6,021 nucleotides of DNA from Actinomycetospora sp. (GTDB lineage Bacteria > Actinomycetota > Actinomycetes > Mycobacteriales > Pseudonocardiaceae), in assembly GCA_025925615.1 (NCBI GenBank), contig JAICLN010000264.1:1-6021 (forward strand), written 5' to 3'. Below are positions 1 through 5,433 of this stretch, one piece after another (within the stretch, counting starts at the first letter, position 1; every line of letters starts with the position of its first letter). Under the pieces are notes generated by a model that saw nothing but the letters and a program-made list of their open reading frames with translations, ran no database searches and was not told the origin of the DNA. The position numbers and the translations under genes were made by a program.

Positions 1-2
1 CC

Positions 3-1943
3 GCCGGGTACGTGTCCGGGCCGGCTCCGCGCCGCGAGCCGCGCCCGCGGGCGGCCCTGGCCGGGAGCCCGCGGGTCACCCGCCCGCCCCGCCCGTTCCA
101 CGGCGGCTGGGTGGACCTGCCGCCCGCGCTGCCGGGACCGGAGGGTCATGCGTCGGAGGGCGACGGCGTCGTGCCCGACGCGACGGAGACGACCGTGCCG
201 AGCGTGCTCGACGTCGTCGTCGAGCGGCTGCGCGACGCCGGGCCCCCCGCCCACGAGGTGTGGCTGCCGCCCCTGGCGGGCCCGACGCCGCTCGAGTCCC
301 TCCTCCCCCCGCTGCGGGACACCCCCGACCGGGGGTGGAGCGCGCCCGGCTTCCCGGCCAACGGGTCGTTGCGCCTCCCCCTCGGCCTCGTCGACCGGCC
401 CTACGAGCAACGTCGGGACCTGCTCTGGGCCGACCTGGCCGGGGCGGCGGGCCACGTCGTCGTAGCCGGTGGGCCGCAGTCGGGGAAGTCGACGACGCTG
501 CGCGCGCTGGTGACGGCGGCCGCGCTGACGCACACCCCCTCCGAGCTGGGGTTCCAGGTGATCGACCTCGGGGGCGGGACCCTCGGGGGGCTGGCGGCGC
601 TGCCGCACGTGGGCACCGTCGCCGGGCGCGGGGACACCGACCTGGTCCGCCGCGTGGTGGCCGAGGTCGCGGCGGTCCTCGCCGGCCGGGAGCGGTGGTT
701 CCGCGAGCACGGCATCACCTCGGCCGCCGACCTGCGGGCCCGGCGCCGGCGCGGCGAACGCTTCGCCGGCGACGACGGCCCGGGCGACCTCGTCCTCGTC
801 ATCGACGGCTGGCACGCCTTCCGTGCCGACCACGAGGCGCTCGAGGCCACGATCATCTCCCTCGCGACGGCGGGCCTGTCCTACGGCGTGCACGTCGCCA
901 TCGCCGTCAGCCGGTGGGCCGAGCTGCGCCCGGCGCTCAAGGACCTGCTCGGCACCCGGGTGGAGCTCCGCCTCGGGGACCCCGGGGAGTCGGAGGTCGA
1001 CCGCCGGGTCGCCGCGACCGTCCCCGCGGGTCGGCCCGGGCGCGGTCTGGCGCCCGACCGCCACCACGTGCTCGTCGCGATCCCCGAGGACGACCCCGCG
1101 CCGGCGGTGGCGGCGGCGTGGACCGGTCTGACCGTGCCGCCGGTGCGGCTGCTGCCCGACCGCGTCGAGGTCACTGACCTGCCGGGCCCGGACGAGGGCG
1201 AACGGCACCTGCTGCCGATCGGTGTCGACGAGGACCGGCTCGCCCCGGTCCTGCTCGACGTCTCCGCGGACCCGCACCTGGTGGTCTACGCCGACGGCGA
1301 GTCCGGCAAGACCTCGCTGCTGCGGCTGCTCGCGCACCAGGTCGTCACCCGCTACACCCCGCAGCAGGCCCGGCTGGTGATCGTCGACTACCGGCGCGGC
1401 CTGCTCGGCGCGGTCGACTCGGAGCACCTCATCAGCTACACCTCCTCGGCCGAGGCCCTCACCGCGGCGGTGACCGACCTGGAGGTCTCGCTGCGACGGC
1501 GGCTGCCCGGGCCGGACGTCACGCCGGAGCAGCTGCGGGCGCGCTCCTGGTGGACCGGGCCGGACGTCTTTCTGCTCGTCGACGACTACGACCTCGTCGC
1601 CGCGCCCTCTCCCAACCCGCTCGCCCCGCTCGTCGACCTGCTCGCCCAGGCCAAGGACGTCGGGCTGCACGTCGTGGTGGCCCGGCGCGCCGGCGGCTCC
1701 GCGCGGGCGATGTTCGAGCCGGTGCTCACCCGGCTGCGCGAGCTCGCGACGCCGGGCCTGGTCGGGAACGGCAGCCGGGACGAGGGCCCGCTGGTCGGCG
1801 CGGCCCGCCCGGGGCCCCGTCCGCCGGGACGCGCCGTGCTCGTGACGCGCCGCCACGGCGAGACGCTCGTGCAGCTGGCCTGGCGGGACCCCGACACCCC
1901 GATCCGGGCGGCCGGGGCCGCCGACGGCGGCGGGTCGCCGTGA
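3..1943 (+). CDS. eccC: Type VII secretion FtsK/SpoIIIE-family ATPase EccC, C-terminal half (5' truncated by window edge)
   Basis: EccC is the cytosolic, membrane-anchored motor ATPase that recognises WXG100 substrates and drives their export through the ESX channel. Residue numbers here count the GTG at 12 as 1, but that codon is not the start: the frame is open to the edge and reads AGYVSGP, which resembles the end of the first EccC ATPase domain. Residues about 60-100 (LDVVVERL, HEVWLPPL) lead into the second ATPase domain, with Walker A GGPQSGKST at 153-161 and Walker B LVLVIDGW at 260-267. The third domain has Walker A DGESGKTS at 428-435 and Walker B VFLLVDDYD at 519-527. It ends with the family-typical SRDEGPL (588-594) and PPGRAVLVTR (604-613). 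Single-chain EccC proteins are about 1,200-1,300 residues, so roughly half, including the transmembrane helices and first ATPase domain, lies upstream. Both Walker sites look intact. The neighbouring genes indicate the ESX-4 version. The stop overlaps the next start by 4 bases. Family assignment is secure; the ESX-4 subtype rests on context. Confidence 0.95.
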   Translation, partial: AGYVSGPAPRREPRPRAALAGSPRVTRPPRPFHGGWVDLPPALPGPEGHASEGDGVVPDATETTVPSVLDVVVERLRDAGPPAHEVWLPPLAGPTPLESLLPPLRDTPDRGWSAPGFPANGSLRLPLGLVDRPYEQRRDLLWADLAGAAGHVVVAGGPQSGKSTTLRALVTAAALTHTPSELGFQVIDLGGGTLGGLAALPHVGTVAGRGDTDLVRRVVAEVAAVLAGRERWFREHGITSAADLRARRRRGERFAGDDGPGDLVLVIDGWHAFRADHEALEATIISLATAGLSYGVHVAIAVSRWAELRPALKDLLGTRVELRLGDPGESEVDRRVAATVPAGRPGRGLAPDRHHVLVAIPEDDPAPAVAAAWTGLTVPPVRLLPDRVEVTDLPGPDEGERHLLPIGVDEDRLAPVLLDVSADPHLVVYADGESGKTSLLRLLAHQVVTRYTPQQARLVIVDYRRGLLGAVDSEHLISYTSSAEALTAAVTDLEVSLRRRLPGPDVTPEQLRARSWWTGPDVFLLVDDYDLVAAPSPNPLAPLVDLLAQAKDVGLHVVVARRAGGSARAMFEPVLTRLRELATPGLVGNGSRDEGPLVGAARPGPRPPGRAVLVTRRHGETLVQLAWRDPDTPIRAAGAADGGGSP

Positions 1944-3925
1944 GTCCGCCGGGCATCGCGGTCGACCTCGGCGAGTTCGGCGTCGCGGCGGTGGTCGACG
2001 ACGGTCACGAGGTCACCGAGCTCGACCTCGAGCCCGCCGCGGTCCTCGCCCCCGACGACGGCGAGGCGCTGCTCACCGGGCGCGAGGCCCTGCGCCGGGC
2101 CGCCGCCGACCCCTCCCGGCTCGAGCCCAGCCCGCGGCGTCACGTGGACGAGCCGACGCTGCTGCTCGGGACCCGCGTCGTCGGGGTCGGGGAGGCCCTC
2201 GGCGCCGTCCTCGCCGCCACCGTCGACCGCGCCGCCCCCGCCCTGCGCGGGGCCCGCCCCGAGCGGCTCGTGCTGACCCACCCGACGTCGTGGGGCACGT
2301 CGCGCCGCGAGGTGCTCCGCCGCGCCGGGGCCGGGCTCGCGACGCAGCTGGTGCTCGTCCCCGAGCCGGTCGCGGTCGCCGCGCACGCCGCGTGGATGCG
2401 GCCCGCCGGTGCGGCGGACGGCCCGGTCGCGGTGCTCGACGTCGGGACCCGGGCGGCGCGGGCCGCCGTGGTCGGGACCGGGGCCGCCGTGCCGGGGCCC
2501 GTCGTCCTGGCCGCGCGGGCGTCGCGGTCGTTCGGCGGCGACGACGCGGACGAGCTGCTGCTGCGCGCGGTCCTCGCGACGCTGCCCGCGGAGGCACCCG
2601 GCGCGGCGCGAGTCCGGGAGGTGGTCGCCGGGGCGACGCTGCCCGACCGGCGCCACCGCCAGGTGCTGGTCGAGGACGTGCGGGCCGCGCGCGAGCAGCT
2701 CTCGGACGCCGAGCAGGCCGAGATCCCGATGCCGGGCGGGGCGACGTCGGCCTGGTGCTCCCGCGGCGAGCTCGAGGATCTCCTGCGCGACCCGTGCGAG
2801 GGCCTGGTCGCGCTGCTCGCGCGCACCCTCGACGAGGCCGGGGTCGAGCCCACGGGGCTCGCGGGCCTGCGGCTCGTCGGCGGCTTCGCCCGCACCCCGC
2901 TGCTCGGCACCCTCGTGCACCGCGAGCTCGGGGTGCCCCCGGTCGTGCCGCCGGAGCCGCGGACGGTGGCGGCACGCGGGGCGCTGCTGGTCGCGAGCGG
3001 GGCGGTCCCGTCCGGGATGGGTGTTCCCGGCGCCGCGGTCGCCGTTCCCCGCGGTGCGCCCCCGCGCGGCGGACCCCCGTCGGAGCGGGGTCCGGCGGTG
3101 TCGGGGCTCCTGCCGGACTGGCCGCGGCCGATCACCCCGCCACCGACCCCGGCCCGGGGTGCGCCCGCGGCGCCGTCCCCGACCGCACCCACCCGCCCGG
3201 TCACCGGTGCGACCGGTCCGACGGTCCCCGTGGCCGCCGTCCGTGCGGGGGACGGGCACGGCGCCGGCGCGTTCCCCGCGGTCCCCGACCCGGACGGGCC
3301 GACGATGCGCGTCTCCCGGTCGCTCGTGCCCGCTCCTCGGGCGGGTGCCGAGACGCCGGCGGGTCCCGCGGGCCGGTCCCCGCGGCGCCGGACGGCCGTC
3401 GTCGCAGCGGTGACCGCGGCGGTCGTGGCCGTCGTGCTCGCCGTCGCCGGTCTGCGGGGCGGGACCGGCGGCCAGGCGACGGCGGCGCCTCCGACCATCG
3501 TCTCGGCGTTCGCCCACGCCTACGAGCTCCCCGCCGGCTGGATCCCCGACGGCACCGACGCCGCCGCGCGGCGCAGCCGGATCCGCCCGCTCGACCAGCC
3601 GCGCGGCCCCAACCTCATCGCCGTCCAGGAGAGCGCGCTGCCCTCGCCGGACCCGCAGACCGCGCGGGCGCAGCTGCTCGCGGGGTTCGAGGCCGCCCGC
3701 ACCGGGGGCGGCGGGGTGTCCGACCTCCAGCCGGACACGACGTTCGGCGGCCGGCCGGTGGCGACCTACCGCCAGGTGGCCGCCCCGGGCACGACGGTGC
3801 AGTGGGTCGTGGTGTTCACGGGCGCGACGCAGCTCTCCGTCGGGTGCCGTCACGACGGCCCGGGCGCGGACGCGGTCCTCGCCGCCTGCGCCCGGGTGGT
3901 GTCGACCCTGCACAGTCCGCCCTGA
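1940..3925 (+). CDS. Type VII secretion-associated membrane protein (Rv3446c family) with Hsp70-like ATPase domain
   Basis: This 661-residue protein starts at GTG 1940, inside the eccC stop (GTGA), with no clear Shine-Dalgarno, so translation is probably coupled to eccC. The Hsp70-like fold begins at residue 5, ruling out a later start. Residues 5-355 follow Hsp70 order: phosphate-1-like GIAVDLGEFG (5-14), THPTSW and AGAGL (113-133), EPVAVAAHAAW (142-152), phosphate-2-like VAVLDVGT (163-170), SFGGDDADELL (197-207), VRAAREQLSDAEQAEI (247-262), and adenosine-type LVGGFARTP (312-320). No Hsp70 substrate-binding domain follows. Residues about 358-480 are a Pro/Ala/Gly-rich linker. A basic RSPRRR precedes one transmembrane helix (about 485-505), predicting the ATPase-like domain inside and residues 507-661 outside. 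The outer domain has the family signature: PAGWIPDG, a YRQV strand, VQWVVVF, and SVGC...AAC with C636 and C650, which could form a disulfide. Its exact role in ESX-4 secretion is unknown. Both nucleotide motifs are altered, so ATP hydrolysis is doubtful. Family call strong; chaperone function is inference. Confidence 0.88.
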   Translation: MSPPGIAVDLGEFGVAAVVDDGHEVTELDLEPAAVLAPDDGEALLTGREALRRAAADPSRLEPSPRRHVDEPTLLLGTRVVGVGEALGAVLAATVDRAAPALRGARPERLVLTHPTSWGTSRREVLRRAGAGLATQLVLVPEPVAVAAHAAWMRPAGAADGPVAVLDVGTRAARAAVVGTGAAVPGPVVLAARASRSFGGDDADELLLRAVLATLPAEAPGAARVREVVAGATLPDRRHRQVLVEDVRAAREQLSDAEQAEIPMPGGATSAWCSRGELEDLLRDPCEGLVALLARTLDEAGVEPTGLAGLRLVGGFARTPLLGTLVHRELGVPPVVPPEPRTVAARGALLVASGAVPSGMGVPGAAVAVPRGAPPRGGPPSERGPAVSGLLPDWPRPITPPPTPARGAPAAPSPTAPTRPVTGATGPTVPVAAVRAGDGHGAGAFPAVPDPDGPTMRVSRSLVPAPRAGAETPAGPAGRSPRRRTAVVAAVTAAVVAVVLAVAGLRGGTGGQATAAPPTIVSAFAHAYELPAGWIPDGTDAAARRSRIRPLDQPRGPNLIAVQESALPSPDPQTARAQLLAGFEAARTGGGGVSDLQPDTTFGGRPVATYRQVAAPGTTVQWVVVFTGATQLSVGCRHDGPGADAVLAACARVVSTLHSPP

Positions 3926-3939
3926 CCCAGGAATCCCCG

Positions 3940-3998
3940 TGATCAGGGGCACGCCAGGCAGGTTCGGGACGCCTTCGCGATGCGTGGTGTGCCCCTCG
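3940..3998. repeat. Intergenic 59-base repeat, copy 1, with inverted arms
   Basis: This unit starts with TGATCAGGGGCAC and ends with TGCGTGGTGTGCCCCTCG; both ends recur identically in copy 2. Arms AGGGGCAC (3945-3952) and GTGCCCCT (3989-3996) are perfect inverted repeats. Pairing extends inward to 3960 and 3981, giving a 16-position stem with one G-U wobble, one mismatch and a 20-base loop. The stem lies 14 bases after the upstream stop, so it could act in transcript termination or mRNA end protection, but no T-run follows. A protein-binding site or a small dispersed palindromic element are alternatives. Just left of it, CCCC at 3935-3938 forms a near-palindrome around TGATCA with GGGG at 3946-3949. 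Confidence 0.75.
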
Positions 3999-4021
3999 TC
4001 GAGGAGCGTGGCTCCGGCTGC

Positions 4022-4080
4022 TGATCAGGGGCACTGGGGGCAGGTCGGCCGCCGGTGCGGAGTGCGTGGTGTGCCCCTCG
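4022..4080. repeat. Intergenic 59-base repeat, copy 2, with inverted arms
   Basis: The second copy has exactly the same length as copy 1 and begins 82 bases after it. The first 13 and last 18 bases are identical to copy 1. The 28-base middle is mostly diverged except for a shared GGCAGGT. The arms AGGGGCAC (4027-4034) and GTGCCCCT (4071-4078) are conserved, but inner pairing is much weaker than in copy 1. Conserved ends with a diverged centre suggest that the arms are the functional part. Between the copies, GGAGC and GCTCC (4003-4015) form a small separate stem. The unit ends 121 bases before the first WXG100 gene, so it could belong to that gene's promoter region or be an unrelated element. 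Confidence 0.75.
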
Positions 4081-4201
4081 CGAACCGGGGCCGGAACGCC
4101 TCGACCGAGTTCTCCCGAACGGCACCCACGGCGGCGGACGAGGTGTCACTGTCGTCCCGACGGCGCGGACGAGCGCGGCGAGCGACGAGGGGAGCGGCCC
4201 G
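4081..4201. other. Non-coding leader or promoter region of the WXG100 pair; no clear promoter
   Basis: After the repeats this stretch has no convincing -35/-10 pair. The only local symmetry noticed is GTTC TCCC GAAC at 4109-4120, a short inverted repeat with no known regulator that I can assign. An upstream extension of the WXG100 reading frame stays open here, but its translation is low-complexity and not WXG100-like. The gap before the esx pair allows independent transcription from the eccC operon, but no site proves it. Confidence 0.4.
4187..4194 (+). promoter_or_regulatory. Ribosome binding site of first WXG100 gene
   Basis: GAGGGGAG lies 7 bases before GTG 4202. It decides the start: the frame is open upstream as far as a possible start at 4055, but only this position has a good Shine-Dalgarno and gives a WXG100-sized protein. 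Confidence 0.75.
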
Positions 4202-4513
4202 GTGGCCGGACAGTTCGGGACCCAGACCCAGGTCATGGCGTCCGCGGGTCAGCACGTGTTCGAGGTGCGTGACCAGATCAACGCCCAGCTCGCCCAGCTG
4301 CGCTCCCAGCTCGGCCCGCTCGAGGGCACGTGGCGGGGCGACGCCTCCGTGGCGTTCCAGCAGCTGATGGCGCGCTGGAACGACGACGCCCGGCGCATCA
4401 ACGCCGCGCTGCAGTCGATCGGCGAGTCGGTGCAGGCCTCAGGCGTGACCTACCGCGCGGCCGAGGAAGACATCGCGTCGTCGACGTCGCAGATCAGCCA
4501 GGCCCTGTCCTGA
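4202..4513 (+). CDS. WXG100 (Esx) family type VII secretion protein, EsxU position
   Basis: This is a 103-residue small helical-hairpin protein of the WXG100 family, expected to pair with the product of the next gene and to be exported by the ESX machinery. The WxG turn is at residues 44-46 (WRG), between two amphipathic helices (about 10-40 and 48-95). Near the C-terminus, Y84-R-A-A-E88 fits the YxxxD/E type VII export signal. No signal peptide or transmembrane segment is present, as usual for the family. The GTG start was chosen from the strong ribosome site at 4187-4194; starting at 4055 would add 49 atypical residues. By position after the Rv3446c-family gene it corresponds to M. tuberculosis esxU, but at this length orthology rests on order rather than sequence. 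Only 39 bases separate it from the next gene, so the two are almost certainly co-transcribed. Confidence 0.9.
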   Translation: MAGQFGTQTQVMASAGQHVFEVRDQINAQLAQLRSQLGPLEGTWRGDASVAFQQLMARWNDDARRINAALQSIGESVQASGVTYRAAEEDIASSTSQISQALS

Positions 4514-4535
4514 GCCGATCGACCCCGACGACATC

Positions 4536-4544
4536 GAGAGAGGA
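4536..4544 (+). promoter_or_regulatory. Ribosome binding site of second WXG100 gene
   Basis: GAGAGAGGA ends 8 bases before GTG 4553 in the 39-base gap between the two esx genes. The gap shows no terminator-like hairpin, which supports one transcript for the pair. Confidence 0.7.
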
Positions 4545-4552
4545 CCCGACCC

Positions 4553-4840
4553 GTGGACGAGATCCGGGTGACGTTCGGCGAGCTGACCGCGGCCCAGCAG
4601 AGCGTGACGAGCGCGGCGACCCAGATCCAGGGCCGCCTGGACGACCTGAAGCGTCAGCTCGCGCCGCTCGTGGCCGACTGGACCGGCGCCGCCGCCGAGC
4701 AGTACCAGGCCCGCCAGCACGAGATCGACACCGCGATGGCCGACCTCGCGCAGGTGCTGGGCCAGATCGGGGGGCGGCTGGGCCAGGCCGAGCAGCTGTA
4801 CCGCGCGACCGAGCAGCAGAACGCGATGCGCTACGCCTGA
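4553..4840 (+). CDS. WXG100 (Esx) family type VII secretion protein, EsxT position
   Basis: This 95-residue protein is the second WXG100 member and the likely helical-hairpin partner of the preceding gene product. The WxG turn is W43-T44-G45. Helix 1 (about 8-38) and helix 2 (about 46-90) are rich in Gln, Ala and Leu in a heptad-like pattern suited to packing as a four-helix bundle. Y83-R-A-T-E87 near the end again fits the YxxxD/E export signal, so both members of the pair carry one. There is no signal peptide or transmembrane segment. The GTG start has a good ribosome site at 4536-4544. By order it corresponds to esxT of the ESX-4 locus, immediately upstream of rplM as in mycobacteria. Substrate, partner and function after export are inferred from the family and not shown by the sequence. 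Confidence 0.92.
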   Translation: MDEIRVTFGELTAAQQSVTSAATQIQGRLDDLKRQLAPLVADWTGAAAEQYQARQHEIDTAMADLAQVLGQIGGRLGQAEQLYRATEQQNAMRYA

Positions 4841-4883
4841 GGCGTCGCCGGGGGTGGGTGCCGGGTGCTCGCCGGGCCCCGCG

Positions 4884-4889
4884 TAACCT
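4884..4889 (+). promoter_or_regulatory. Candidate -10 element for the rplM-rpsI operon
   Basis: TAACCT fits the actinobacterial housekeeping TANNNT pattern and lies 100 bases before the rplM start, 43 bases after the esx stop. No good -35 box is visible 16-19 bases upstream. It would place transcription start near 4896, just before the leader hairpins. This is a weak, pattern-only call. Confidence 0.3.
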
Positions 4890-4901
4890 TGAGGGTCGTT
4901 G

Positions 4902-4945
4902 CGCGGCGAATGCCCGCCGCGAGGGGAAGCCGCGTGTGCGTCCCC
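4902..4945 (+). promoter_or_regulatory. Possible structured leader of rplM-rpsI mRNA (two hairpins)
   Basis: CGCGGCG (4902-4908) and CGCCGCG (4915-4921) pair perfectly around a 6-base loop. Directly after, GGGGA (4923-4927) pairs with TCCCC (4941-4945), and an inner CGC/GCG stem closes a GTGT loop (4931-4940), leaving a 3-base bulge. Two adjacent hairpins ahead of a ribosomal protein operon could be an autoregulatory leader. I recognise no named RNA family, and chance pairing is common at this GC content. Confidence 0.35.
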
Positions 4946-4978
4946 GCCATACGTACCGCAGACCAGTATGACCGTGAC

Positions 4979-4982
4979 GAGG
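4979..4982 (+). promoter_or_regulatory. Ribosome binding site of rplM
   Basis: GAGG lies 7 bases before GTG 4990, fixing the start that gives an L13 of normal length with the expected N-terminus. Confidence 0.6.
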
Positions 4983-4989
4983 TAGCTCC

Positions 4990-5433
4990 GTGCGCACGTT
5001 CAGTCCGAAGCCCGGCGACATCGACCGCGCCTGGCACGTCATCGACGCCACCGACGTCGTCCTGGGCCGCCTGGCCAGCCAGACGGCGCAGCTGCTCCGT
5101 GGGAAGCACAAGCCCACGTACGCGTCCCACGTCGACACCGGTGACTTCGTCGTGATCGTGAACGCCGAGAAGGTCGCCCTCACCGGCAACAAGCGCGACG
5201 ACCGCTTCGTCTACCACCACAGCGGCTACCCGGGCGGCCTGCGGGCCCGCTCGGTCGGCGAGGAGCTCGAGCGCTTTCCGAGCCGCCTCGTGGAGAAGGC
5301 CGTGAAGGGGATGCTCCCCCACAACCGTCTGGGCCGGGCGATGGCGTCGAAGCTCAAGGTCTACGCCGGCCCCGAGCACCCGCACTCCGCCCAGCAGCCC
5401 GTGCCGTACGAGATTCGACAGGTGAGCCAGTGA
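4990..5433 (+). CDS. rplM: 50S ribosomal protein L13
   Basis: L13 is a 23S rRNA-binding protein needed early in large-subunit assembly. The 147-residue product is full length and equals the M. tuberculosis protein in size as I recall it. Diagnostic stretches are [14 protein letters not shown] (17-30), [10 protein letters not shown] (35-44), [16 protein letters not shown] (51-66), [10 protein letters not shown] (74-83), [16 protein letters not shown] (100-115), [17 protein letters not shown] (121-137) and a final YEIRQV. It starts with GTG behind GAGG at 4979-4982, 149 bases after the esx pair, so it probably has its own promoter. Its TGA overlaps the rpsI GTG start by 4 bases, the usual L13-S9 coupling. 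Nothing unusual is seen in the protein. Confidence 0.99.
   Translation: MRTFSPKPGDIDRAWHVIDATDVVLGRLASQTAQLLRGKHKPTYASHVDTGDFVVIVNAEKVALTGNKRDDRFVYHHSGYPGGLRARSVGEELERFPSRLVEKAVKGMLPHNRLGRAMASKLKVYAGPEHPHSAQQPVPYEIRQVSQ
5420..5426 (+). promoter_or_regulatory. Ribosome binding site of rpsI inside the rplM end
   Basis: AGGTGAG lies within the last codons of rplM, ending 3 bases before GTG 5430. Spacing is tight. Together with the GTGA stop-start overlap it points to coupled translation of L13 and S9. Confidence 0.5.

Noticed and set aside
12..14. GTG at 12 as the start of eccC
   Set aside because: The frame is open to the window edge and reads AGYVSGP, an internal EccC stretch; the product would lack the first ATPase domain and membrane helices.
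1550..1939. Upstream extension of the accessory gene frame
   Set aside because: It overlaps the third EccC ATPase domain, its translation is Arg/Ala-rich, and the Hsp70-like domain begins just after GTG 1940.
1586..3952. Very long open frame on the minus strand (788 codons), and several shorter ones such as 2140-3498
   Set aside because: They lie antisense to well-supported genes; their translations are Arg/Gly/Pro-rich, show no recognisable domain, and are expected from the scarcity of stop codons at this GC content.
3940..4080. CRISPR-like array
   Set aside because: There are only two units, each is internally palindromic with a diverged centre, the arrangement is not short direct repeats with spacers, and no cas genes are present.
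4109..4120. LexA-type operator (GTTC TCCC GAAC)
   Set aside because: The half-sites are in the opposite order to the actinobacterial GAAC-N4-GTTC box and flanking bases do not fit.
4055..4201. Longer N-terminus for the first WXG100 protein
   Set aside because: The added 49 residues are unlike the family, would start inside the second repeat unit, and GTG 4202 has a strong ribosome site.
4967..4972. TATGAC as -10 of rplM
   Set aside because: It would start transcription at or inside the ribosome binding site at 4979-4982, and no -35 is visible upstream.
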